Assembly: GCA_033064195.1 (NCBI GenBank)
Contig: JARBJD010000040.1
Coordinates: 296,227-360,226, forward strand
DNA from: Blattamonas nauphoetae
Taxonomy: Eukaryota > Preaxostyla > Oxymonadida
DNA: 64,000 nt
Reading direction: 5' to 3'
Both the position numbers and the translations under genes were made by a program. The notes beneath the pieces were generated by a model that ran no database searches, was not told where the DNA came from, and saw only the letters and a program-made list of their open reading frames with translations. Shown one piece after another: positions 1 through 10,549 of this stretch (position 1 is its first letter; each line of letters opens with the position of its first letter).

Positions 1-174
1 AAAGTTGATGATGAAGAAGGACGATGCGATATGAGAACGAAGATAAATGGAATGGGGAGAATGAAAACGAAAGAAATTGTGTGAAGGAAGTACAGACGTT
101 TGAGAACGAAAGTTGAAATGCCGGTAAGAAAAAGGAAGAAGGGTGGATTGTTGAGAGTGAAAAGAAGAAAGTGG
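1..174. other. 3' flank of surface gene A, non-coding
   Basis: This is an A/G-rich stretch downstream of the stop codon of gene A (TAA on the minus strand at 175-177). I see no gene, repeat or structured RNA in it. Confidence 0.5.
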
Positions 175-793
175 TTAGGAATCAGAGCAGTTCGAAGGGA
201 GAGGCAGAAAGTCCTTTTTCGGGTTGAGCAGTTCGTTCAGTTCAACCAGAGTTGGCCTTTCATCAGGATTGGTTGAGATGCATTGCGAAATCGCGTACTT
301 CATCGCGGAGTCTTTGGTTCCTTCCATCTTCAGCGTCGATCCAACTCCCAGTTGCCGTTGAGCGTTCATCGCATCAATCTCCCCGAAGGGCACAAGACCA
401 GTCTCAAGTTCCCACAAGATCAGGCCAAGACTAAAAACTGCCGCTTTCGAATAATCAATCTCTTTCTCTGAACCTTTCGAGTTCCCTCCATTCTCCTCGT
501 CCAGTTCAGGTGCACTCCATCGCTTCTGTTCAAGCTGTGTCGCTTCCTTGTTCTGCCCGTTCTCCCCAAGTGTTTTTCCATCCGAGTTCATGTTCAGGAA
601 CACGTTGCTCGCAAAGTCAACCATCACAACATGCGACGACAGCTTCGTCAGAATCCGCGCGTGTTTGTCTGTCTCCCAAATCTTCTCAATTCCACGAAGA
701 AGCTGCCGTCGAACCGATTCCGTCGTCAGTGCCATTTTCCTCCCTTGTTCTGTGTGCAGGCGATTGTAGAGTGTGTCTTGCTTTCGCACAACT

Positions 794-801
794 GCCATCT
801 C
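794..801. repeat. Target site duplication, left copy (gene A insertion)
   Basis: GCCATCTC; identical to 1322-1329 and lies in the coding frame of gene A just before its kinase-like segment. Confidence 0.88.
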
Positions 802-1321
802 CAGGCTTCTGATTTGATCCCAGTGATCCCAGTCGGATCTGATCCCACTAAATACCTACAATACCATTTCGTTTCTTTCATTTCAAAAAAGTCTTCTTAT
901 ATATGATATTTGAATGGAAAAAAAAGTAAAAAGGAAAATGGTCACTTCATAGATCATGAAAATGCAAACTTTGGGTGCTGCTGTTCAGTTTGTTCTACAA
1001 CAATAATTATAAAAACAAGTCGATAATGCGTTATTATGTCTTCTTTGATGGTTTTTTCTCACTGACAAAAGTCAATGAAGGGAATACATCGAAAAAAGAA
1101 GTGTTGGTGATTGTGATCGTGCGTGTTTTTGGGAAATAAGAGCTGTCTGAAATATTGAAGAGCATTATGTGAAAACAAGAAGTGAATTGAACATGATTAA
1201 TGAAGTGATAATGAGAAAATCTCAAAGGAAAAGAGTTGAAATATGATCTCAGTACAAATTTAGGCACTGACATCAATTGATCCCAGTTTTACCTATTTTG
1301 ATGGGACTACTCAGATGCCTG
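802..1321. mobile_element. Non-autonomous hAT-like element inside gene A (8-bp target duplication)
   Basis: The 8-bp sequence GCCATCTC occurs immediately outside both ends (794-801 and 1322-1329). The ends are inverted: the left begins CAGGCTTCTGATTTGATCC and the right, read inward, begins CAGGCATCTGAGTAGTCCC. Subterminal TGATCCCA motifs occur three times near the left end (812-850) and once near the right (1278-1287), with an inverted version, AGTCCCATCA, also at the right. CAG-type termini, 8-bp duplications and subterminal repeats are typical of the hAT superfamily. There is no internal coding capacity, so it must be moved by a transposase encoded elsewhere. Confidence 0.88.
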
Positions 1322-1329
1322 GCCATCTC
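1322..1329. repeat. Target site duplication, right copy (gene A insertion)
   Basis: GCCATCTC; identical to 794-801. One copy belongs to the ancestral gene A coding sequence (Met-Glu-Met-Ala on the minus strand). Confidence 0.88.
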
Positions 1330-4300
1330 CATCTTTCCATGACAAGCCAGAGCTTCGATACACTGTGCATGAGGCATTGGCATTTCTAAATCCATTGATA
1401 CAGGTTGGAGATTGGTGTTCTGGCCTTCTGCACTGGCAGGTTTCGAGTTCAGAGTGGAAAGAGCGCTGTTCGGGGGATGGGATTGTGTGTTGAGAACATC
1501 CATCTTTTCGTCTTCGATTGGTTCCTGTGGCTCCATTTCAGACATGTTTGTGGGCATTTTCTGTTTTCGGCGACGACAGAGAACAAAAAGAATGATTCCG
1601 ACGATGAGGAGAAGAGAGAGAACAACAATCAGTGGAATCAGCCACGGGAGTGTCTTCTTCATCTCGTTCGCGCGCGCCATCTTCGCACTCAGCTTCATTT
1701 CGAAGGAGTCGGTTGAGTGCACACCGCCAAACGAGATCCGACCAAGCCATTGAGGAGTGTTGGACAGAGAAGATAGGCGAGTCGCTGGGATCACAAGAGA
1801 CAGTGATGTCTCGTTCCATTCTGATGCAATCTCAGAAAGGGGAATCAAAACACGATTCGTTGACGATTTCTCGTTCTCAAACACTTCCAGAGAAAGTCCA
1901 CAAGGAATCAGAGTCGACCCAACAATTGAAACTTCATATTTCTTCTCTTTCTTGTTCAGAGTGCTCAAACTCAATTTCGAATCCAGCGTCGGTTCGAAGA
2001 ACAGTTTTCGTTCTTCCCCAACAACTCCCTCCACCACACATTCCGAATCCCCACTCACCCATCCATTCTTCACGTCCCCAGTTCCCATTGCAGATGTCTC
2101 AAAACTGATCCGACTCGACCCAACACATCGGATGTTCTGACGAGCCGAGGGGAACAAGCCAGTCGAGATACCATTGTTCGTCACACTCGACTGATGGAAT
2201 GTCACGATGCTGTTCCGAGCATGCATCGCGCCCTGTCCAAGATGAGACAACGTCGTCCACGACACTTCGCAGTTCACGTCTTCCAGCTCAACTGCTCCAC
2301 TCGACCAAGCACACAGATTCGCGTTCTCGTCGTGTTCCTCGTTTCGATCAGTTTCGGATCCTTTGATTGAACTTTGTGTGATCGTTAGTTTCCATCGTCC
2401 AGTTGGCGTCCCTTTCGCAGAGATGAGTGCGGCACCAAAGTGAGCGGTTGAATCGAGCGTGTGAAACTTCGCCGACGAAAGATCAGAAAACGCGAATGCT
2501 GGTTTCGAGAATCGGAGGTCGATCGACAACGACACTTCAGTGATCGTCGCAATTCCACCAGTCGCTGAGACGAGAGAGAAGTCGATCGCAGACGAGCAGA
2601 CGAACCAACAGTTGTCAATTTTCAATTCTCCTCCAAGCGACTTCATCAGCGAATCCGAGTCGAGTGATGGTTGGAGAGAGAAGGAGAGATGGCTGAGCGA
2701 CAGAATCGGTGCTTGTCCTCCATCGGGACTGTTCACAATCGCTCCTTCCTTCGAAACAACAATCACACTCTGTGAAGACGATGATTCCACTGTCGTTCGC
2801 TTCGCTGCTGGATCAAACACTCCATCCAAAAATGAAGATCCCACAACTGTGATTGTGCATCCTGTGTCGCCCCCAACATTCCGACCTGCTCGGACAAGAC
2901 CTCGGCAGCTCCATTCTCCCTCCCCACACCCAACCATGTCCTTCCCCGACTCTTCTGTCTTGATCGTTGTGTTCGTGAAGTGTGTCAGAACAACACGCAG
3001 AGGAACCACTCTCCAAATGTTTCCTGAACCTTCCAAGGTGTCGATTCCCCAGTTCAGTGTGTCCGACAGCGTCAGAGAATCGAAACCATTCCATTTCGAA
3101 GTATCCATTCGCTCCAAGTTCCTTCCGGTCACAACAATTCGAGTCGTTTCAACAGCTTCTGTCTGATTGCAGTTCACAAACTTCAAATCATTCACCAAAA
3201 CTGACGCAGACACGTCGAACACCATCAACGCCTCCACTCCATCTGCGAGTTGCATTCTCGCTAGACATTTCCAGACTTCCTCCGTTCATTTCAATGCATG
3301 AACAGCCACTCAACGTCATTGAGATGAAGTGCGTACAGAAGACATTGACTTGGCCTTGTGACTGGAGGAATGGGCGAGTGGGTTGACCTTCGTCGCCTCT
3401 GATGATTGAGTGGGCAATTCGAATTTCAGCTTCCTTTTCGACACGCACCATTGTTTCAGTGTTGAGTGAATCAACCAAGACATCAGCCGAATGGAATTGG
3501 AAGCTGCCTGAGTCGAGAATTGTGATGAGAATTCCTTGTTCTGATTCGTCTTGTTCAAAGCGGTATCTTGGCAACAAGTCGTGTAAAAGCTCGTCATCGA
3601 AAAAAATCCAAGATTTCACAACCATCGGTTTCAAAACAATGGGTGTGTCGAGCATGGATTCAGCTCTCACAGTGAGTCCCTGACTCTGTGGAAGACTTCG
3701 GACAATGTCGCTAAGGTGGAAATCCGAGGGATGGAGATAAATCTCATTGTCAAAGGATTGAGAGACGAATCCAGCTGCTGATCTGAGGTTGATATATGTG
3801 AGCCGGGTGGTAGTGAATGAACCAGTTCCAGAATCGTCTTCCTTCTTCCATCCGAAGTGAGGACCTTCCCCAAGAAAGATTGAATACTTGAGGATGGTTT
3901 CGCATTCTGATTTGGATCGGTCTTCGAACAAGATGTCTGTTGGTGCATTGTCAGCACCAGAGTTCAAAAGGCAGGTCAGATTAATCTTGAGAATGGTGGC
4001 ACTGAGAGCGACGATTCAAACAGCTCCAACATTCCCTTTGTCAGAACGGGATCGACAGAAAAAAGGATTGTTCATCGTGACTGAAGCTGCGGAGTCGATT
4101 TCAACCGCTGCAGGGCCAACTCCAGCAGTTCTGTTGATTCCTGTGAACGAGGTTTTGTTGATTGTGACAGTGTTACAAAGCTGGGCGGAGATGACAGCAT
4201 TTGTGGACGAGACGTCGAAAAATTGTGAGTCGGTGATGAAGAAGTGTGCTTCATCCTTCACAACGACGAGACTCGATGTGATGTCAACAATGTTCATGAT

Positions 4301-6383
4301 GCGACACTCATCCATAAAGAGTTCCGAGCCCACTCCAGAGCAGATGAAAAGATGAACCAGTTGACCAGAGAGGCCATCAATGTGAACTTGCGTGAATAGA
4401 GACATCCCTTCTGAGGTAAGAATTGACGATGATGGCGAGCGTGTCTCGAGGAGAAGGGTGTGCAGATCACATCCCGCTCCTGCTTGAACGATTCCCGAGA
4501 ACTTGGTTGTGATCGAGGAAGATGGGTTCACAGGAGCATTTGGGTGCCATCCTTTCAGCGCGATTGATCGTTCAATCACTTCAAAGTCTCCAAAATCGCC
4601 AGCTCCGACGAAAATCATGGGAGCATCTGAGTTTGTCATGATTGATTGGATGGTAGCGGAGTCTGCGATGATTTCTCCGGAATAAGGAACAAGAGTGGGA
4701 GGAGAAAGACCGATTGTTTGATGGCTCATTCCTTCAGCGCTGTTTGACACACATCCGAAATACATCGAATTCTTCTCAAAGTATGATGTGTACGTGTCAC
4801 GATCAGCCTGCGAATCCGAGTGAAACGAGCAAAATCGAAATGACGCGAAAGCCTCGATCTGTATTGCACGTTTGTTCACTGTTGAATTGTAGTCAAATGA
4901 ACAGGAGGACGCGATCAAATTGTCTGATTCGACGATGTAATTATTCCGGACAGCCGTGTGTCCAGTGATGACACTCGACGAGAGAGTTGCACATCCAAAA
5001 GAATAGAAATAGAGAATGGAAGGCTGATAAGATTCTGCTGACGAATACTCTTCGAATGTCGACGAATTAACCAGAACTGATGGGTCTCCACTGTCCATCT
5101 CAACATGAATGACGCCCGAGAAGATCTCACTTGTGCAGAGCGTGAAATGGCATTGGTCAACAAAAAGGGAAGAATGACATCTGACGAGGATGGCTGTTCC
5201 GTAATCTCCCCTGTAATCCTCGTCAGTTGGATCGGTCCCGTCGATGTTGCTGAAGGTGCAGCGAGTGAAGTGGATGGTGTCGTCACTGGTCGAGAAGAAG
5301 ACCTTGGTTCCCTTTTCGAAATATCTCTCTCCTTCTGAGCTGAAATCATAAAAGTCGAATAGCGTGCCCGTCCCGAATGCTGCGTCCTGCCATTCGTACC
5401 GACCATCTTGTGATTTGTGTCGGCGGAGGTTCGGCCGTAGATAGGGCTGAAGAAGCGACATTTCGATCGAGCGGCGAGTCATCGGGCGAACTGTGCTTGT
5501 CGAGCAGGATGTGAACGTCGTGTTCGAACACAACAGGTCTCCTCCATCGTTGAAGTCACGGATCACCGTTCCAGACAGAACGGACGAACTTTTCGAGATC
5601 GAGTTCGACAGAAGTCGCTGTCTCCACAATTTTGATCCTCCATCTGCATGTCGGTGCGGAGATGATCCTGTCACGTTTTCCAATCGACAGGCCGACAACA
5701 ACGTCTCAATTCTCACCACATCCGAGTTTGACGTCGACGCTTTTCGTTCGTCAACAAGAAGGCCATTTCATGATTCAATTCGACCACAATCCATATTGCA
5801 CGACACAAACGAAACAGAGAGCCCCAAATCTCCACTGTCCGCAACAATTGATGATGTTGCTCCGATAATCCAATCCGTCCAGCGAAGAACGCTCCCCACA
5901 ACACAGATCATCGTGTCCTCCGAGTTTCCTGCGTCCTGCCGCCCTGAAACCATAAATGGAGATTGTCCTGATCCAATTCGCATTTCGCTGTTTGACAGTC
6001 TCACAAGACGAACAAATCGAAAAAAGCGAAAACGCTCCGGCATCAGATGCAGATGAATATGAGCGATGTGGTGAGTTCGGTTCGTGGATACATCCATCCA
6101 GCCGCAATTTGTCCATTTCAACTGTCGAATTCCAGATCCACAGCAGCGATTCTACTCCATTTGACGAGTCGCTCGTTTTGTCCAATACGAAAACTGTGTT
6201 CGAAGTCCCTTGCAGTTCCACAACATTGTTCGTGATCTCCACATTTCTGCATTCATATTGATTTGATCCAAGCGTCACTTGTTGGGTGGAGAGGCATGAT
6301 GAGTGATTCTGTGTCACTTGTTTGCTCAGCACACTGTAAAGCGAAATAGCCTGAGAGAGAATCAACAGCTGAATCACGATCAT

Positions 6384-6735
6384 CTGGATGAGGCGATATC
6401 AGCGATTATTGAGATCGTTGAGAATGGTGCTTTGATCTGACCGTACGTTGTCATCGGTTTTCCACAGAAACTGACGAGTCCATGTCCTTTACAGCCCCTA
6501 TTCGCTGTTGTTTGAAACTAAAATGTTAAGCCTGGTTTCATCGTAATCCGAGACGGATTCGATGAAGATGGACCATTTTTTCTTTTATCCTGTGAACTAC
6601 TCGGTCGTTGAAACAATCCGCGTCTTATCCATGAAGCCAATCGTTCTGTTGGCTCGAGAAGGCAAAGAAAGGGTATGATCTCTTGCCCAACACCTCAAAT
6701 TGGACAGATCTCGACCTTCCCCTCTTCATCGACTC
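6384..6735. promoter_or_regulatory. Divergent intergenic region between surface genes A and B
   Basis: This 352-bp spacer separates the ATG of A (minus, 6381-6383) from the ATG of B (plus, 6736-6738), so any promoters must be divergent and probably shared. I see no recognisable core promoter motif, and it does not contain the 16-bp motif found in front of both C and D. The regulatory role is inferred from position only. Confidence 0.5.
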
Positions 6736-6863
6736 ATGTTCTCCCTCCTGCTCATTCTCTCCCCCTTTCAACAAGCAGTAGCGGTCACTACCTCTTCACA
6801 CCAAACACAAAGAGTCTCAACCAATCTAAACACAATCCCAAGTGCGCAAAATCTTGAATCATA

Positions 6864-7334
6864 GTGGTCGGATAAACCCGTTAACTCCGATAAACCCGTT
6901 AAAACATCCCCCATTTCACATATATCATCTCTTTCACACGACTCATCTGTTGTGCCTGTAAGAAAAACCTAGTGAGAATTCTGGAAGGAATTGTGACTCT
7001 TTCAGAGATTGGATCAAAGACAATGGGTCCATTCAAATGAATGAAATGCCAACGACGACACAGCGCAAGTTATTCTGACCATGAAAAGCTCGACTCGCAA
7101 CACATTATCCCTCTAGTTCTCGGAAATAGATTTGTTCAACTTCGTACAAAAAACAACGTACACTTTTCGCTTTCCATTTCACAATCATTCTTTCATGAAG
7201 AACTCTAGTTTTGAAAATAATGAGGAAAGTCATGAAAGTGAAGTGGAAGGAGAATTAAGATGAGGAGGGGAGACTGATTTGTCCCTGTGGAAGGGTTAAC
7301 GGGTTTTTCCGCTCTAACGGGTTTGTCCGGGTAC
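6864..7334. mobile_element. TA-flanked MITE with doublet-motif inverted termini, inside gene B
   Basis: The 471-bp element lies between TA at 6862-6863 and TA at 7335-7336. Its termini are about 40-bp imperfect inverted repeats. Each holds two copies of AAACCCGTTA at an 18-bp period (left 6873-6900; right, inverted, near 7293-7322). It has no coding capacity. The TA duplication points to the Tc1/mariner-IS630 superfamily, and the doublet looks like a paired transposase-binding site (inference). Insertion was between the signal peptide and the first domain of gene B. The outer flanks read A-TA and TA-T, so the target was ATAT. Confidence 0.85.
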
Positions 7335-7561
7335 TATCAGTTTTTGGAGAGGAACCGAGCAGAAAAGGATCTAAATCGAGCGAAACTCATCTTTTCCCAA
7401 TCGGAGAAGGAATATATGTTGCCAGTGATATCGAAATCACTGATCGATCTCTTGAACTGTCCGGCGAGGGGTCATCTCTTGGAAAAGGGCATGGGACACG
7501 AATTATCACATCATGTGAATCAAAACGAACAATAAATGAAAATATTGACAACACAAAAGCT

Positions 7562-7569
7562 GTGGAGAG
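7562..7569. repeat. Target site duplication, left copy (gene B insertion)
   Basis: GTGGAGAG; identical to 10542-10549. It is read in the gene B frame as Val-Glu-Arg. Confidence 0.87.
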
Positions 7570-7878
7570 TTGGCCTGTTTATTGGACTGGACGGCGCCAA
7601 CGTTGGACTGGACGATTGACCTCAATTGGACGCTCTATTCTGATCATGCCCATTTCATCCACATTCTATCCACATTTCATCCAAATTCCACTTTTTCAAT
7701 CTTTTTCACAGCCAAATGAATAGAATATCACGAAAAACGGCGAAATGGAGAGAATTAGGTCTTATTCAGCGAACCGTGACAATCGGCCTGATCCACCCAC
7801 CATTGGACGGCATCGGCCGACACTGGACGTTGCGTTCATACACTTTTTCTGAGTTCTCCTCAATTAGTTCATCCCATA

Positions 7879-8586
7879 TTCGGCAACATGTTACTTCGTC
7901 GGACCACTCAAACAGTGATCTTGTTCTATTTTTCTTGTCAATTTCGCACTATTCCGACGAATAGAGTCAGTACAAGTCTGGTTTATTAGTTTAGAGATGA
8001 ATCTAGGAAGTCCGACCAGAACAGTGATCACTGGTATTCTTCTGAGTTTCTAGAAGAAGTCAAGGCGGAGACCGATCATCAAGACGAAAGATAGGAAAGA
8101 ATCTAGAAAGCGACGTAGGGAGCCGATAGTTGTCATCTTATCGGATTTCAAGACCAAATCTTCTCGAATTGCATAAAGCACTCGTTTTCCTCTAGTTTGG
8201 AGAGAAAATTAGAAATATCGTAATAGCAAGGTATTTAGGATCAGAAAACGGATAAAGAAGCCTCATCTCCAATTATTCAGCTTGATCGATACTGGTCAAC
8301 TGAACGTTGTCGATCACGGTGTATTTATTCAAGTAATTTGGTAATCGTTCATCTAGAATAGAAGAAGAGTCAGTATTGTCTATATTAGGTGAATAGTGGA
8401 GTAGAAGAGGTGATACTGATGATGAGAGTTTGATCCAACCCAAAACATTTTTCTGAGATCTCACTTGAATTCAATTTTCCTATCCGAAGTTAATGTTCTG
8501 AAAAAATGCTAATTTCAATTCGAAAATCAGATTAGAAATCTCAAAAACTCGAAGAAAGTGGTCCGACGAAGTAACTTATTGCCCCA
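7879..8586. mobile_element. TA-flanked MITE nested in the gene B hAT-like element
   Basis: This element of about 708 bp has a 19-bp perfect inverted repeat (7890-7908 and 8557-8575, containing GTCGGACCACT and its complement) that extends imperfectly to the TA dinucleotides at 7877-7878 and 8587-8588. The outer context is again ATAT. A second copy of the subterminal sequence (CCGACCAGAACAGTGATCAC) lies at about 8008. There is no coding sequence. Because it sits inside the 7570-10541 element it was inserted later or carried along. Confidence 0.7.
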
Positions 8587-8613
8587 TATTCTGAGGATGT
8601 TCACGATCCGTGA

Positions 8614-8655
8614 ATTGGACGGTCGATTGGACGACCGTCCAATCGACCGTCCAAT
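8614..8655. repeat. Perfect 20-bp-arm palindrome of TTGGACGG motifs
   Basis: The arms at 8614-8633 and 8636-8655 are exact reverse complements with a 2-bp centre (AC). Each arm contains two TTGGACG copies, 12 bp apart. It can form a hairpin or cruciform and concentrates the same motif that is subterminal in the surrounding hAT-like element, so it may be a transposase-binding cluster (inference). Confidence 0.8.
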
Positions 8656-9195
8656 CGACACGTGTTGTGGGTCACAGTTCCGAGATCATTTCTCTAACGG
8701 TTTGCTATTCCCATCTCTCTCTAACTTTTTTGATTTATATTAGACCTCATCTCTTTGTTTGAGTATTGTTGTGTCTTCATCTCTGCATTTCGCTGACCCT
8801 GGATGTGACCAAACTCACAACAGGTTGAGTCATCATTGACTGTGTTTTCTCTCATTTTTTTATATTATTGCCACTTCCTTCACTCTGTCTCCCCATCTCT
8901 CGCAGAAATAGGGTGCTCATTCATCCACATGCGAGAAGGCACAATCATCAGTGAGTCGGACGCCTTCTCATCTGAGAAAAATCCAATGACTGTCATCGAG
9001 ACGAAAGATAACGTAATTCGAATGTGTACAAAGAAAACTTTTTAAATGAAGTGCGTATTGTTCCCCAATATGCAGTAGGATGAGGGATCAGTTACCGTCG
9101 GTTTGTATCTCTCGCTTCTTCACTTTTTAACGACTTCTTTTCTTCAAAGTTACCCACCTTCAATCATATTGTAACTTTCCACATTGGGATACGCA

Positions 9196-9543
9196 ATGGA
9201 GGGGAGATTTGAGCAGATAGCGAACGAGACTGTAGAAAAGAGGCAAGGAGCAGAGGAGAGAACAGCAAAGAAGACAACCAAGAACAATAAGATGAAGTTG
9301 AAGAAATATATGATGCCAAAGGAAGTAAAAACAACAGAACCCAGCCAGATCAAGAAAAAACAGGAACGCACTATTGCTCTTGTTGCAACTCTAACAGCAT
9401 ACAAGATGGCCAAAACAATCGGTGAAGAAAAGAAGGAAGAACTTAATCAAATCGAGAAGAAGGAAGAACCAACAGTTCAGGAAATTGAACGGGGATGCGA
9501 AAAAAACGGAAGAAAGGCTTTGTCATTGGTCAAAGGTTTGTAG
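9196..9543 (+). CDS. Lys/Glu-rich small ORF inside the gene B element, function unknown
   Basis: The frame of about 115 residues from the ATG at 9196 is strongly charged (many KK, EEK and KKE runs), has no recognisable domain and no hydrophobic segment beyond a short Ala/Val patch. It does not resemble a transposase. Its low complexity makes it possible that it is only an A-rich non-coding stretch. Confidence 0.2.
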   Translation: MEGRFEQIANETVEKRQGAEERTAKKTTKNNKMKLKKYMMPKEVKTTEPSQIKKKQERTIALVATLTAYKMAKTIGEEKKEELNQIEKKEEPTVQEIERGCEKNGRKALSLVKGL

Positions 9544-10541
9544 GAATGCATCCCCAAATTATTCATCTCATCGTCACCATCCTCTCAAGAGATATCTCCA
9601 TCCTTCGTCCTCCATCACTCTCTCCACATTGATCCTTCTCCTCTTTCCAGCCTTTCACTTCAAAACGCAACATGTACCTCACACAACAATGCAACAACGA
9701 AGTCAACGTTTTCGAACACAGCTTCCCCAACCGAGTATCCAACACAATCGCTCTCATCAACAGTTTCCTCCAAATCAACAGACTATTTGTTCACGGTCTC
9801 ACCCACGCTTTCTTGGTCATGTACTAACCCCCCTCTTCTGAATTTGTGTGTCATTCCCGTCGAACTCAGCGTCTTTCTATTTCGGCATGGCCCTGAAGAT
9901 CACACTTGCGAAAATCGGAAGGGAGAAGAATCAAAGACTCTTGGAGGCTCGCCTCGATCAGGACAGGGAGTGAAGGGGAGAGCAAAGCAAAAAAGGAAGT
10001 GAATGAGAGGAAGAACGACCATGTACGCACTATTGGCTTTTGATAGGCCTCAACCAACACGTAATAAGGCCTGACCAACAATTTAAGAAGATTATGAAGA
10101 TCCACAACAAGCTAAAGGTCGGCTCTACACTGTCCTGCCTTCTTTTCACGCTATCTGATCCTGATCAACGTGTTTTCCACTTCGTCAGTTAAACCAGCCA
10201 GGTTCTGACATCCACCCTCGCCATTTCATTTATGGCATCTTTGATATCATTGCTGTCAGAATCTTTTTGTGGAATTGATAATTCGAGGATAAATGGAAGA
10301 TAGATTTGATCAGCCCTTTTCCATGTCAGAAACTTTTTCTCTTGCGATAATTGACCTCACTCCACCGAAATCACTCTAATATGCCCACAGAACACCTTCA
10401 CTAGTTGTTTCGAGTCATTTTGTCGCAAGTTATTGAACTTCACCCATTGCCCGGTTTTATGATCTCCCTCAGCTCCCAAATAGGAGACCGGTCGCTGGAC
10501 TGGACGATGCCACCTCGACTGGACGGTGCTTAACAGGCCAA

Positions 10542-10549
10542 GTGGAGAG
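10542..10549. repeat. Target site duplication, right copy (gene B insertion)
   Basis: GTGGAGAG; identical to 7562-7569. A GTG here looks like a start codon for the downstream frame but is simply the duplicated target inside the gene. Confidence 0.87.

Larger units (their letters stand above)
175..6383 (-). pseudogene. Surface gene A: giant beta-helix receptor-like protein with kinase-like tail, broken
   Basis: The minus-strand ATG at 6383 opens a hydrophobic signal peptide (MIVIQLLILSQAISLYSVLS). Ser/Thr/Asn-rich beta-helix-like sequence follows, then a membrane helix near 1570-1640 (LPWLIPLIVVLSLLLIVGII), a Met/Glu-rich juxtamembrane segment, and a kinase-like C-lobe at 175-793 (WSAPE, AAVFSLGLILWELETG, NPDERPTL). 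The reading frame is damaged: it changes frame near 6000-6060 and near 3250, and has in-frame TGA codons at 5768-5770 and 4016-4018. A 520-bp hAT-like element at 802-1321 separates the kinase-like part; skipping it and one target copy rejoins the frame exactly (GKMEM then AVVRKQ). Its head-to-head partner is gene B. Paralogy to C and D is clear from shared order and motifs. I call it a decayed copy; assembly error could explain single shifts but not all lesions. Confidence 0.85.
7570..10541. mobile_element. 2,972-bp non-autonomous hAT-like element inside gene B (8-bp target duplication)
   Basis: GTGGAGAG flanks both ends directly (7562-7569 and 10542-10549). The termini are perfect 10-bp inverted repeats, TTGGCCTGTT at 7570-7579 and AACAGGCCAA at 10532-10541. 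Subterminal copies of a GGACTGGACG-type motif occur as pairs near both ends (7584-7613 and 10497-10527) and singly at 7801 and 7824, with a perfect palindrome of the motif at 8614-8655. A separate TA-flanked element is nested at 7879-8586. I find no transposase; only a small Lys/Glu-rich frame (9196-9543) is present. The 8-bp duplication and subterminal repeats fit hAT, although the terminal bases differ from the element in gene A. Confidence 0.85.

Noticed and set aside
4016-5770. In-frame TGA codons in gene A as recoding (selenocysteine or reassigned TGA)
   Set aside because: Gene A also has frameshifts and a transposon, and TGA is the normal terminator of intact gene C, so nonsense mutation is simpler.
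6864-7359. Reading the first element in gene B as an intron (GT at 6864, AG at 7358-7359) that would restore the downstream frame
   Set aside because: The inverted doublet termini and TA flanks show it is a transposon. The AG is weak and chosen only to fit the frame, so I left it as a possible repair by splicing and not a called intron.
7584-7650. Short regularly spaced repeats that might be a CRISPR or satellite array
   Set aside because: Only two or three copies with irregular spacing, and they lie near transposon ends in eukaryotic DNA; they fit subterminal transposase sites.
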